25,358 nt of DNA from JBLHGU01 sp047615875 (lineage in GTDB: Bacteria; Pseudomonadota; Gammaproteobacteria; Arenicellales; CAJQKF01), in NCBI GenBank assembly GCA_047615875.1, contig JBLHGU010000061.1, positions 1 through 25,358 on the forward strand, in the 5' to 3' direction. The notes beneath the pieces were generated by a model that had not been told where the DNA came from, did no database searches, and saw only the letters and a list, made by a program, of their open reading frames with translations. Both the position numbers and the translations under genes were made by a program. How positions within the stretch are numbered: the first letter of the stretch is position 1; every line of letters starts with the position of its first letter. Positions 15,119-23,670 of this stretch are shown one piece after another.

Positions 15119-16018
15119 ATGAACCAGTCTTCTTACCAGTATGGAATTGTTTTAGTCAGTATTTCAGCAATTGTCTGGAGTACCGTTGGACTATTTGCCA
15201 AAGGCATCGAGCAAGATGTCTGGATCATTCTATTTTGGCGCGGCCTTTTTTCCGTTATTGCACTTGGGGTTTATGTCTACTTTGAAAGTGCAGAGAGTCT
15301 AAAGAACGAGTTTCAACGATTAGGCTATCCGGGTTGGATTTCTGTATTCGTAGGAGCCGCCGCGACAGTTTGTTTTATCAGTGCATTTAAATATACAAGC
15401 ATTGCCAATGTATCGATTATGTACGTGGTCGTGCCGTTTATTGTATCCATCCTTGCTTGGGTGCTGATGAAAGAGAAATCTTCTTTAATCACGTTGTTGG
15501 CCGCCGGAATTAGTTTAATCGGTGTAATCACTATGGTCAGGGGCTCGCTAGGTTCTATCAACTTGCTAGCCGACTTTCTTGCCATATGCATGTCCATCGG
15601 CATGGCAATACTGGTTGTTATTTTTCGGATGTATCCGGGTAGACCCATGGTCTTAGCGACAATCCTATCTGCTGCCATTCATGTCGTTATCAGTTTGTTT
15701 CTAAGCTCGCCTTTCGATGTTGGTTTGTATGACCTTTTATGGCTCTTGTGCTTTGGCATCGTCTTTGCTGCAGCTACCATCTTTATGATTGAAGGCGCTC
15801 GGTTAATTCCAGCATCACAATCCGCATTGATTAGCACTGGCGAAGCACCGTTAGCGCCATTGTGGGCCTGGTTAGTTTTTGCCAACATACCTTCTTTGCA
15901 AACATGGATTGGCGGTGGTTTAGTTTTTGTGGCTGTGCTATGGAATATTTTTGCTTCAACCCGTAGTAACAATCAAGCGAAAAATTCACCCACTCGTGAC
16001 TTTTCAGACAGGCCGTAG
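15119..16018 (+). CDS. EamA/DMT-superfamily membrane exporter
   Basis: A 299-residue inner-membrane protein with about ten hydrophobic segments in two homologous five-helix EamA halves (about 8-140 and 150-285), the standard drug/metabolite transporter layout. Typical marks are SAIVWSTVGLFAKG near the N-terminus, FKYTSIANVSIMYVVVPFIVSILAW in the first half, and SALISTGEAPLAPLWAWLVF in the second. Such proteins usually export amino acids, metabolites or drugs; the substrate cannot be told here. It follows the interrupted unknown gene closely and shares the divergent promoter with the ArsR-type regulator. The ATG at 15119 has no strong ribosome site, so coupling to the upstream frame may matter. 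Confidence 0.9.
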   Translation: MNQSSYQYGIVLVSISAIVWSTVGLFAKGIEQDVWIILFWRGLFSVIALGVYVYFESAESLKNEFQRLGYPGWISVFVGAAATVCFISAFKYTSIANVSIMYVVVPFIVSILAWVLMKEKSSLITLLAAGISLIGVITMVRGSLGSINLLADFLAICMSIGMAILVVIFRMYPGRPMVLATILSAAIHVVISLFLSSPFDVGLYDLLWLLCFGIVFAAATIFMIEGARLIPASQSALISTGEAPLAPLWAWLVFANIPSLQTWIGGGLVFVAVLWNIFASTRSNNQAKNSPTRDFSDRP

Positions 16019-16185
16019 AATACTAAATTGAGTCAGCTGTGGAAGATAGAACCTTGGAACAATTGTGTACCTATTTATTCCACACATTCCCGATAGCAGT
16101 CATCCAGGCGAAATACACCGCATAATGTCAATGAAAAAAACTGTTAGTTTGAATGGTAAAATGAAACTTCCTTTGGGTCTTATCG

Positions 16186-17004
16186 ATGCTACAGAGTGAG
16201 CCATGGTACTTTGATGAGAAACCTGCCGAACTCTATGAAAACTTGTTGGTTCCTTCGAAATTCCTGCCTTGGGCCAAGGATCTGGTAGCACTCGGTGCCC
16301 CTCAGCCGGGACAGAATGTGTTGGATGTCGCGTGCGGTACAGGCACAGTAACCCGCCTCATTCCTCCCTTAGTCGGATCGACGGGAACCGTGGTAGGCCT
16401 CGACTTTAATTCTGGGTGGCTTGATGTCGCCGCCTCATTGCCTCGACGAACGGGTGTAGCAATCCGATGGGAGCAGGGAGACGCGACGGTGCTTCCTTTC
16501 GCGGACGCAGAATTTGATATCGTGTTCTGCCAGCAGGGGCTTCAGTTCTTCCCAAACAAATCAGCAGCTCTACGTGAAATGCGGCGTGTGCTAGTACCCA
16601 AAGGCAAGCTAGTGCTCGGTGTATGGCGCGACGTAGAACATCAGCCGGGCGGCAAGGCGATGGCAGATGCACTCGAAAGACATGTCAGCGCTGAGGCGGC
16701 AAATGTCAGGCGCGAGCCGTTTTCGTTTGGTAATGCCGAAGTTATTGAGGAACTCGTGATTTATGCCGGGTTCAGTGATGTGGTGGTTTCTCCAACAGTG
16801 AAGAAAGTTCGCTTCCCATCAGCAGAGGCGTTTACGAAACGGTACATTTCCGCTCGGGTTCCATTGAACACGATGGTCGCTGCCGCCAGCGAAGCAGCCC
16901 GGGTTGCCATTGTGGAAGAAGTAAATGCCGCACTCCAGCAATATCAGGACGCGGACGGTTTGGCTGTTCCCACAGCTATCAACGTTGTGACGGCCGTCGC
17001 TTAA
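16186..17004 (+). CDS. Class I SAM-dependent methyltransferase (UbiE/COQ5-like)
   Basis: A 272-residue methyltransferase. SAM motif I is VLDVACGTGTVTRL (residues 45-58), the acidic motif II residue is Asp73 (VVGLDF), and EQGDATVLPF (96-105) and FDIVFCQQGLQFFPNK (110-125) follow. The post-core region (about 150-272) is the substrate cap common in UbiE/type-11 methyltransferases. The substrate is unknown. The gene stands alone: 167 bp behind the exporter and convergent with katG. Its base composition is visibly more GC-rich than the flanking AT-rich DNA, which hints at separate acquisition. The start is uncertain: no good ribosome site precedes ATG 16186, and a 24-codon ORF (16125-16199) overlaps it. 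Confidence 0.82.
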   Translation: MLQSEPWYFDEKPAELYENLLVPSKFLPWAKDLVALGAPQPGQNVLDVACGTGTVTRLIPPLVGSTGTVVGLDFNSGWLDVAASLPRRTGVAIRWEQGDATVLPFADAEFDIVFCQQGLQFFPNKSAALREMRRVLVPKGKLVLGVWRDVEHQPGGKAMADALERHVSAEAANVRREPFSFGNAEVIEELVIYAGFSDVVVSPTVKKVRFPSAEAFTKRYISARVPLNTMVAAASEAARVAIVEEVNAALQQYQDADGLAVPTAINVVTAVA

Positions 17005-17021
17005 GTGTTGCCTGGAGAATC

Positions 17022-17041
17022 AAGGCAATATATTTTGCCTT
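17022..17041 (+). terminator. Candidate terminator after the methyltransferase gene, with a competing arm
   Basis: AAGGCAA (17022-17028) and TTGCCTT (17035-17041) form a 7-bp stem with a 6-base loop, followed by the pyrimidine-rich but not T-only string TCTTCTC. A second TTGCCT at 17008-17013 can pair with the same AGGCAA arm, so two mutually exclusive hairpins are possible. The stem starts 18 bases after the stop codon. Confidence 0.5.
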
Positions 17042-17313
17042 TCTTCTCATCAACAGTACAGTTTCCTTCAAAAACCTATGGTCGATTGTCGACGCCGTAC
17101 ATGACTGCGTGCGAACCGTTGAATATCAGCATTGGGCTTTTGATTTGTGAACTTGCTAACTTGAGTTGACTGACTGTTCTGGGCAAAAACTTGACGGTCA
17201 TTAAATTTTCAATCCTTCAAAACATACTCAATTCGAATAACCAGGTTAACAAACGTTTCGGCAGCTCGCAGTTCGTAACGGTTGTTTGATAAGTCAAATA
17301 AGAACCACACCAT

Positions 17314-17345
17314 ACCCCACGCCACTAATTAAAGCGGCGTGGGGT
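17314..17345 (-). terminator. Strong hairpin downstream of katG
   Basis: ACCCCACGCC (17314-17323) is the exact reverse complement of GGCGTGGGGT (17336-17345), a perfect 10-bp stem with a 12-base loop that can itself add a small CT/AG pairing. It lies 6 bases past the katG stop on the katG strand. The sequence after it on that strand is only moderately T-rich, so it may act as a terminator, an RNA 3'-end stabiliser, or both. Confidence 0.6.
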
Positions 17346-17351
17346 TGTGAA

Positions 17352-19517
17352 TCAGGTTAGATCGAAGCGATCAGCATTCATCACTTTGCTCCATGCGGCG
17401 ACGAAGTCCCGCACGAATTTTTCCTGATTATCGTCCTGTGCATACACTTCGGCATAAGAGCGCAGGATGGAGTTGGAACCAAACACCAAATCTACCCGTG
17501 TTGCTGTCCACCTAAGCTCATTGGTTTTGCGCTGACGAATTTCATATAGATTTTCACCAGCTGGTGTCCACGTGTAATTCATGTCTGTTAAATTGACAAA
17601 GAAATCATTCGTAAGCGCACCTTCGCGCTCTGTAAACACGCCATGTTTGGTGTCACCGTAGTTGGTGCCAAGCACGCGCATGCCACCGACCAATACTGTC
17701 ATCTCATGGGCGGTCAGTCCCATTAGTTGTGTGCGGTCCAGCATCATTTCTTCCGCGCTAACGATATAGTCTTTCTTCAACCAGTTTCGGTAGCCATCGT
17801 GGACAGGCTCCAGTACCTCGAAGGATTGGGTATCGGTCATTTCCTCTGTCGCATCGCCGCGGCCAGCAGTGAACGCAACGTCCACATCTACACCAGCGGC
17901 CCTGGCTGCCTGTTCAATTCCTACATTGCCCGCGAGTACGATTACATCGGCCACACTGGCGCCAGTTTCAGCTGCAATACCTTCCAGAACGGTTAACACT
18001 TTTGCCAAACGAGCGGGTTCATTGCCCTGCCAGTCTTTCTGCGGATCCAGGCATATGCGGGCACCGTTGGCACCACCGCGCCTGTCTGAGCCACGGAAGG
18101 TTCGGGCACTGTCCCAGGCTGTAGAAACCATTTCACTAATACTCAATCCAGCGGCTGAAATCTTGTCCTTTACCATCTGAATATTATAATCAGTGCTGCC
18201 GGCAGGAACAGTATCCTGCCAGATGAGATCTTCCTCCGGTACATCCGGGCCGATATAACGCGCCTTCGGACCCATGTCACGGTGCGTCAATTTAAACCAT
18301 GCCCGCGCAAATACATCAGAGAAATATTCAGGGTCGTTGTAGAAGCGCTCTGAAATTTGTCGGTATTCTGGGTCCATTTTCATGGCCATGTCGGCATCGG
18401 TCATGATGGGGTTATAACGGATGGAAGGATCTTCGACATCAACGGGTCTGTCTTCTTGCCTGATGTCGATCGGCTCCCACTGCCACGCGCCTGCCGGGCT
18501 CTTCTTCAATTCCCATTCATAGTTAAGTAGTAGGGAGAAATAGCCGTTATCCCACTGCGTCGGGTGGGTGGTCCAGGCGCCTTCAATACCGCTGGAAACG
18601 GTGTCACGCCCGGTACTGCGACTAGTTGTGTTGTTCCAACCTAATCCTTGTTCGTCAATGTTAGCGCCTTCAGGTTCTGCACCAAGTAGCGCGGCATCAC
18701 CATTACCGTGAGCCTTGCCAACGGTATGGCCACCAGCAGTCAGAGCGACGGTCTCTTCATCGTTCATCGCCATGCGCTCAAAGGTGACGCGTACATCTTG
18801 TGCTGTTTTCAATGGATCAGGATTGCCGTCAACACCTTCTGGATTAACGTAGATCAGTCCCATCATCACCGCAGCCAGTGGGTTTTCCAGATCGCGTTCG
18901 CCAGAATAGCGACTATTTTCGCTACCGCTGGGTGCTAGCCACTCCTTCTCCGAGCCCCAATAGGTTTCCTTTTCCGGGTGCCAGATATCTTCACGTCCGA
19001 AGCCGAAGCCATAGGTTTTCAGGCCCATGGATTCGTAGGCCATCGTGCCTGCGTAAGCAATCAGGTCGGCCCAGCTAAGCTTGTTGCCGTACTTCTTCTT
19101 GATCGGCCAGAGTAGGCGACGCGCCTTGTCCAGATTGACATTGTCCGGCCACGAGTTGAGTGGTGCAAAGCGCTGATTGCCTGTGCCCGCTCCACCTCGG
19201 CCGTCCGCGATTCGATAGGTGCCCGCGGCATGCCAGGACATACGGATCATCAAGCCGCCGTAATGGCCCCAGTCTGCCGGCCACCAGTCCTGGCTATCCG
19301 TCATCAGCGCCTGTAGGTCTTGTTTAAATGCGTCGAAATCGAGTGTCTGAACTGCTTGCCGATAGTTGAAGTCCGCGCCCATTGGATTGGTCTTGCTGTC
19401 GTGTTGGTGCAAAATATCGAGGTTCAGTGACTTAGGCCACCATTGCACATTCGACATACCGCTTTCGGTTGTTGCCCCATGCATAACAGGGCATTTGTTT
19501 TGTCCAGTTTTACTCAT
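17352..19517 (-). CDS. katG: Catalase-peroxidase KatG
   Basis: A 721-residue bifunctional haem catalase-peroxidase, full length and uninterrupted. It destroys hydrogen peroxide in the cytoplasm and can also oxidise organic donors. The distal site Arg92-x-x-Trp95-His96 (IRMSWHAAG), the proximal haem ligand His264 (AGGHTVGKAHG), and the cross-linked triad Trp95-Tyr223-Met249 (LIYVNPEG; FERMAMND) are all in place, matching the spacing in known KatG enzymes. The C-terminal half is the usual inactive duplicated domain. There is no signal peptide, so it is not the periplasmic KatP form. It is divergent from oxyR across 154 bp, and a strong hairpin follows its stop. Confidence 0.98.
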   Translation of the reverse strand: MSKTGQNKCPVMHGATTESGMSNVQWWPKSLNLDILHQHDSKTNPMGADFNYRQAVQTLDFDAFKQDLQALMTDSQDWWPADWGHYGGLMIRMSWHAAGTYRIADGRGGAGTGNQRFAPLNSWPDNVNLDKARRLLWPIKKKYGNKLSWADLIAYAGTMAYESMGLKTYGFGFGREDIWHPEKETYWGSEKEWLAPSGSENSRYSGERDLENPLAAVMMGLIYVNPEGVDGNPDPLKTAQDVRVTFERMAMNDEETVALTAGGHTVGKAHGNGDAALLGAEPEGANIDEQGLGWNNTTSRSTGRDTVSSGIEGAWTTHPTQWDNGYFSLLLNYEWELKKSPAGAWQWEPIDIRQEDRPVDVEDPSIRYNPIMTDADMAMKMDPEYRQISERFYNDPEYFSDVFARAWFKLTHRDMGPKARYIGPDVPEEDLIWQDTVPAGSTDYNIQMVKDKISAAGLSISEMVSTAWDSARTFRGSDRRGGANGARICLDPQKDWQGNEPARLAKVLTVLEGIAAETGASVADVIVLAGNVGIEQAARAAGVDVDVAFTAGRGDATEEMTDTQSFEVLEPVHDGYRNWLKKDYIVSAEEMMLDRTQLMGLTAHEMTVLVGGMRVLGTNYGDTKHGVFTEREGALTNDFFVNLTDMNYTWTPAGENLYEIRQRKTNELRWTATRVDLVFGSNSILRSYAEVYAQDDNQEKFVRDFVAAWSKVMNADRFDLT

Positions 19518-19610
19518 GATTATTGCCTTTAGTGTCGATGGTTATGGTTTTTTGCATTTCGTATTTCTCACCAGATGATCAGAATGATGTAACTATACGC
19601 AGCAAATTTA

Positions 19611-19659
19611 ATATTGTTAATCAATATATAATGGTTATATTATTCGGTTATTACGAATA
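19611..19659. promoter_or_regulatory. Two dyads in the katG-oxyR divergent promoter, candidate OxyR sites
   Basis: Dyad one is ATATTG-TTAAT-CAATAT (19611-19627). Dyad two is TATTCG-GTTATTA-CGAATA (19641-19659), which contains a LysR-type T-N11-A pattern and ends 12 bases before the oxyR start. Their centres are 31 bp apart, about three helical turns on the same face. LysR-type regulators, OxyR included, bind paired dyads between divergent target and regulator genes. Neither dyad matches the E. coli OxyR consensus exactly, so the assignment rests on position and symmetry. Confidence 0.45.
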
Positions 19660-19671
19660 GTAGAGAAAGGC

Positions 19672-20568
19672 ATGAAGCAATTACCCAGCCTCAAACAACT
19701 CGAATATCTAACCGCCCTTGCCGAATCCGAGCACTTCGGCCAGGCCGCTGAACGGTGTAACGTCACACCATCGACCTTAAGTGCGGGCATTCGTGATCTG
19801 GAAGGCGTGCTCGGTGTTTCGGTTGCGGAACGAACCAAGCGAACGGTTCTGATGACACCAATCGGCCAGGCCATAGCAGAACGAGCACAAGCATTGCTGC
19901 TCGATGCTGAAGACCTTATGGCGCTCGCGTCCACGCAACATCAGCCGTTGACGGGGAAGATTTCACTTGGTGCTATTCCAACCATTAGTCCGTTCATGCT
20001 GCCGAGAATGTTCCCTGTCCTTGCGAAGCAGTATCCCAGGCTGCAACTCTACTTGCGCGAAGAGCAAACGGATACACTTTTAAATCGCTTGCGTAATGGT
20101 GATATCGACATCGCGTTGATTGCACTGCCTTATGAAACCGAGAATTTAACGGTGAGTATGTTATTCGATGATGAGTTTCTGTTTGCCTGCTCTGACGAAA
20201 ATAGCCTGGCAAAAAGTGACTTAATCTCAAACGACGATCTCCTCAATCAACCGCTGTTGTTGCTCGAAGAAGGCCATTGCCTGCGCAACCATGCTCTTGA
20301 TGCTTGCAGATTATCCAGTTCACCTATGCGCATTCAATTTGAAGCCACGAGCTTACAAACGCTAAACCATATGGTTGCCTCGGGAATCGGCGTTACTTTG
20401 CTACCCGTAATGGCGGCTGAAACGACTGTAGCCTTTAATCAGAAGATTCGCCTGATCCCACTACAGTCACCGGCTTCACGTCAGATCGGATTGGTATGGC
20501 GATCGTCATCACCACGGCATGAGGAATTTGAGTTACTTGCAGAACTCTTTCGAGAGATTTGGCAGTAG
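19672..20568 (+). CDS. oxyR: OxyR-type LysR-family hydrogen peroxide sensor
   Basis: A 298-residue LysR-family regulator. The N-terminal winged helix (about 5-65: LKQLEYLTALAESEHFGQAAERCNVTPSTLS) is followed by the effector domain. Redox-active cysteines Cys203 and Cys212 stand in GHCLRNHALDAC, nine residues apart as in E. coli OxyR (C199/C208), and the flanking LLLLEEGHCLR is diagnostic. Peroxide should oxidise them to a disulfide, switching on defence genes. It is divergent from katG, the classic arrangement, so direct control of katG and autoregulation are expected. GAAAGG just upstream serves as ribosome site, closer to the ATG than usual. Confidence 0.95.
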   Translation: MKQLPSLKQLEYLTALAESEHFGQAAERCNVTPSTLSAGIRDLEGVLGVSVAERTKRTVLMTPIGQAIAERAQALLLDAEDLMALASTQHQPLTGKISLGAIPTISPFMLPRMFPVLAKQYPRLQLYLREEQTDTLLNRLRNGDIDIALIALPYETENLTVSMLFDDEFLFACSDENSLAKSDLISNDDLLNQPLLLLEEGHCLRNHALDACRLSSSPMRIQFEATSLQTLNHMVASGIGVTLLPVMAAETTVAFNQKIRLIPLQSPASRQIGLVWRSSSPRHEEFELLAELFREIWQ

Positions 20569-20603
20569 TAGCGCAGAGGTTGCCAGGCTCCTAAATCTAT
20601 AGC

Positions 20604-20622
20604 AATTAGTCAGCGTCTAATT
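20604..20622. terminator. AT-rich hairpin between convergent oxyR and the FAD oxidoreductase gene
   Basis: AATTAG (20604-20609) pairs with CTAATT (20617-20622) around a 7-base loop, in the 61-bp gap between two convergent genes. The stem is short and AT-rich with no T run, so it is a weak terminator candidate. A 12-base palindrome CTGTATTTACAG (20624-20635) lies next to it and overlaps the FAD-gene stop codon. Confidence 0.3.
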
Positions 20623-20629
20623 ACTGTAT

Positions 20630-22039
20630 TTACAGCGTAATCGGAAAGCCCATTTTTTCCACCAGTTTCACCCACAGTTTTCGCCAGCCGCCTTTCTCGT
20701 CTAAGGTATCGAGGGCATACATGGTTATCAATGCGCCGATCCAGCGAAACGGTTCTGGTGGAATATAGCCCGGCATAGTTTTAGCGAATGCCATGCGGGT
20801 TTCCGGGATGTCATCGCCATCTAACAAGGCCAGTCCTACTCGTGCGCCGAAACGTGATGCGGTAACACCGAAGCCGGAATAGCCACCGGCAAACACCATC
20901 TTGCCGCCAAAGTATTTCTGATAGTGAACCGCCATTCGGGTAGTTAAACCAATCGGCCCACTCCAGGCATGGGAGAAGCGAATGTCTTCTCGCAGTTGTG
21001 GAAAGGTACGATAAAAAGAATGCACCAGCCTTACATAAGGCGCAGGGGTTTTGTCATGAGTTGGGTCGGTATTATTACCGTAAAAATAGCCCAGCCTGCC
21101 ACCAAACAAAATTCGATTATCTTTGGTCAGGCGCATGTAGTTAAGCTGTGTGCGGGTATCGTAAATGCCCTGTCGATTAGCCCAGCCAACTTGCGCGATT
21201 TGCGCCTCACTGAGTGGTTCGGTAACCAGTATGCGGTCACGAATAGCCGTCACTCTGCTGCTGATACGTTTATGACCGGCAGCCCAGGCGTTAGTCGCTA
21301 GCAACACACGATTGGCGGTGATGTTTGCATGGGGTGTTTTAACTTCGACAGTCTTGCCTTTATCGTGACTACTGAGCAGGGGAGTGAATTCGAACATCTT
21401 AACACCGAGTTCCAGTGCCACACGCTTAAGCCCACGTACCAGCTTGCCAGGGTTAATCGTGCCACTACGTTTTTTTGACCACACCGCTGCATGAAAAATC
21501 GGTGAGTTAATTTCCGAGCGAATCCCCTGTTTATCCAGTTTTATCGCCTCGTGGCCATATTTTTTGTACAGCTCATAATCTTCTTCAATAGTATCCAGCC
21601 CCTGATCGCCAATAGACACTTTCATCTCGCCACCCCATTCGATATCACAATCTATGTTGTAGCGTTCGATGGCCTGTTTAAAGGCGTCCATATTTTCCCG
21701 GCCCAGTTGTTCCAGCTCGGAAACTTCTGATGGAAACATGCGTTCGGTGTTATCAATGCCATGCATCACTGAGGTAGACATAATGGCACCCGGACGTCCG
21801 CTGGCACCAGTGGCAACCGACTTCGCTTCTATAAGCACTACATCACGATCGGCATTTTGTTCTTTGGCCTGTATAGCGCCCCACAAACCACAAAAGCCGC
21901 CGCCAACTACCAGTAGGTCGCAGCGTGTATCTTGCTTTAAACTGGCTTCGAGATTATCCGGGCCCAGGCTATCCAGCCAATAGGTGGCGAATCGAGTGCG
22001 ATCGAGCGCCCGCAATGTCAACGAGTCATCACTGTTCAT
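20630..22039 (-). CDS. DAO-family FAD-dependent oxidoreductase (gamma-glutamylputrescine oxidase-like)
   Basis: A 469-residue flavoprotein of the D-amino acid oxidase superfamily. The Rossmann FAD motif VVGGGFCGLWG is at residues 44-54, followed by IEAKSVATGASGRPGA, the short segment around the flavin typical of this family. The C-terminal FAD-contacting stretch is MVFAGGYSGFGVTASRFGARVGLALL. The closest functional pattern is PuuB-like oxidases and related amine or secondary-amino-acid oxidases, which release an aldehyde, ammonia and hydrogen peroxide. The exact substrate is open. A ribosome site AGGAGT precedes the ATG by about 5 bases. No other polyamine-pathway gene (puuA, puuD) is in the window. 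Peroxide production would fit the nearby katG-oxyR pair, though that may be coincidence. Confidence 0.85.
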   Translation of the reverse strand: MNSDDSLTLRALDRTRFATYWLDSLGPDNLEASLKQDTRCDLLVVGGGFCGLWGAIQAKEQNADRDVVLIEAKSVATGASGRPGAIMSTSVMHGIDNTERMFPSEVSELEQLGRENMDAFKQAIERYNIDCDIEWGGEMKVSIGDQGLDTIEEDYELYKKYGHEAIKLDKQGIRSEINSPIFHAAVWSKKRSGTINPGKLVRGLKRVALELGVKMFEFTPLLSSHDKGKTVEVKTPHANITANRVLLATNAWAAGHKRISSRVTAIRDRILVTEPLSEAQIAQVGWANRQGIYDTRTQLNYMRLTKDNRILFGGRLGYFYGNNTDPTHDKTPAPYVRLVHSFYRTFPQLREDIRFSHAWSGPIGLTTRMAVHYQKYFGGKMVFAGGYSGFGVTASRFGARVGLALLDGDDIPETRMAFAKTMPGYIPPEPFRWIGALITMYALDTLDEKGGWRKLWVKLVEKMGFPITL

Positions 22040-22233
22040 GGGCTACTCCTGATAGAAATGCGCAGTGGAATATTTTGTTAATAATGGATGACATAAAAGG
22101 CGCCGGTTGGCTGGTTAAAGTCTGTTTGGTCATACAGTCTGCCGAATGAATACAAAAGTATAAGAGCATTTAGTGCTGTGAACCAAGTTTTGCAAGCTTA
22201 TACGACCGTTACCGTTTACAAACAACATACCGA
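22040..22233. other. Intergenic region between amidase and FAD oxidoreductase genes
   Basis: This 194-bp AT-rich stretch presumably holds the promoter of the FAD oxidoreductase gene on the minus strand. Its ribosome site AGGAGT is visible next to 22040. A partial tandem CCGTTACCGTTT is present near 22207. I see no gene or strong hairpin. Confidence 0.4.
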
Positions 22234-23670
22234 TCAAAAATTACTTACATATATCGGCGGCTTACGTTGAATCCACGGTCTTTCCGCCTCAATAAAAGCC
22301 GATATTTGCAGAACGCTCAGATCATCACCTAGCTGCCCGGCCAGTTGAATGGCAACCGGTGGTCCATCATCTACAAACACCGGCACAGAGGCCGCGGGTT
22401 GACCGGTCATATTGCAGATATAGGAATAGGGTGCAAAGGTGTTGCCCTGGGACATCCAGGTGGCATAGTCAAAAGCGTTGGTTCTACTGTCCATAGAACC
22501 AACAGGAATGGGATCACTACCGAGTGCTGGGGACAACACCATGTCGAGATCGGTCATCGACCCCATCAGCATTATGCTATTGCTGTGGGCCGCCACACGG
22601 GCGTAATAGTGATCCATGGCAGACATCTCTGCGACACGTTCTCGAATGTGGCGGGTCATGGCATCAAGTTCTTCATCTCGCGGCTCGCGCCCGACTTCTT
22701 TAATGCGTCGATCAATTTCATCTACCACATCAAACATCCACAGGGCATCCATCCAGGCGGCGAATTCAAGTTCTTTTGGATAATGGTACTCAATAAGATG
22801 ATGGCCATTTTTCTCAAGTAGTTCACTAATCAATGCTACCGCTTGCTGCTGACGCTGGGGCACCCGATCACCCATGGGTGTCATGGTGGTGACACCAATA
22901 CGTAAACTTCGTGGCTTATCGTTTAAGGCAGCCAGATAGGATTCCACCGGGCGCTGTTGTTGATAACGATAACCTGGCACGGGCAGGGCAGTGGCGTCTA
23001 ACACCGCCGCGCTGTCTCTTACCGAACGCGTCACCACATGGTCTGAATTAAAGCCGCTAGCAAGCTCAGCACGGCAATAGTCGACAGGATTCAACGCAGT
23101 GGTAGGCTTTAAGCCATAAACCCCACAACAGGCCGCAGGAATTCGTATCGAGCCACCCAGGTCGGTAGCATGGGCTACCGGTACCATGCCGGATGCTACC
23201 GCTGCCGCTGCGCCACCACTGCTACCGCCGGTGGTCATGGTTGTATCCCAGGGGTTAAGTGCAGGGCCACGAAATGTAGACTCGCAAACAAAATCTTCGG
23301 CAAACTCCGGTGTGTTTGATTTACCCATCACCATCAAGCCTGATTCACGCCAGCGTTTAACTATCAGGCTGTCAGGCCGTGGTTTTGCAGTTTCGAAAAA
23401 AGCACAGGAAAATGTCGTCGGCATATCTTGGGTAAAAACGTTAACGTCTTTGATCAGAAACGGCACACCTGCGAGACTCGTGTTAGATGCGTTTGCTGCC
23501 TGTTTACGGGCATTGTCATAATTTTTCATGACTACCGCATTGAGTATGGGGTTTAACTGTTCGATAGCACCAATGGACGTAGTGGCAACTTCGGTTGCAG
23601 ATAACTGTTCCTGCCGGACCAGGGTGGCAAGACTTATTGCATCAAGATTGGCGTATTCTTCTAAATTCAT
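22234..23670 (-). CDS. Amidase-signature family amidohydrolase
   Basis: A 478-residue amidase using the Ser-cisSer-Lys triad. Counted from the chosen start, these are Lys74 (FLIKDVNV), cis-Ser150 (TGGSSGGAAAAV) and nucleophile Ser174 (DLGGSIRIPAACCG). Family members hydrolyse small carboxamides, aryl-acyl amides or act in nylon-oligomer or allophanate metabolism; GatA is excluded because no gatB or gatC is present. I took the ATG at 23670, giving MNLEEYANLDA, over a GTG at 23706 that adds 12 unsupported residues; neither has a strong ribosome site. It lies 194 bp from the FAD oxidoreductase gene on the same strand. Substrate unknown. Confidence 0.88.
   Translation of the reverse strand: MNLEEYANLDAISLATLVRQEQLSATEVATTSIGAIEQLNPILNAVVMKNYDNARKQAANASNTSLAGVPFLIKDVNVFTQDMPTTFSCAFFETAKPRPDSLIVKRWRESGLMVMGKSNTPEFAEDFVCESTFRGPALNPWDTTMTTGGSSGGAAAAVASGMVPVAHATDLGGSIRIPAACCGVYGLKPTTALNPVDYCRAELASGFNSDHVVTRSVRDSAAVLDATALPVPGYRYQQQRPVESYLAALNDKPRSLRIGVTTMTPMGDRVPQRQQQAVALISELLEKNGHHLIEYHYPKELEFAAWMDALWMFDVVDEIDRRIKEVGREPRDEELDAMTRHIRERVAEMSAMDHYYARVAAHSNSIMLMGSMTDLDMVLSPALGSDPIPVGSMDSRTNAFDYATWMSQGNTFAPYSYICNMTGQPAASVPVFVDDGPPVAIQLAGQLGDDLSVLQISAFIEAERPWIQRKPPIYVSNF

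Larger units (their letters stand above)
17005..17351. other. Intergenic region between the methyltransferase and katG
   Basis: A 347-bp gap between convergent genes. It holds the TTGCCT/AGGCAA hairpins at the left and a strong GC-rich dyad at the right (17314-17345). In between (about 17045-17310) I see no ORF of note, no recognisable gene remnant and no repeat. Confidence 0.6.

Noticed and set aside
16125..16199. A 24-codon ORF overlapping the methyltransferase start, possible leader peptide
   Set aside because: No regulatory hairpins or codon bias typical of leader peptides, and no clear ribosome site. Left as chance unless conserved.
22345..22821. A 158-codon plus-strand ORF
   Set aside because: It lies wholly antisense to the amidase gene, which has an intact catalytic triad, and has His-rich, shadow-like composition.
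22234..23670. GatA subunit of the Asp/Glu-tRNA amidotransferase
   Set aside because: No gatB or gatC is adjacent, and sequence blocks around the triad look like general catabolic amidases.
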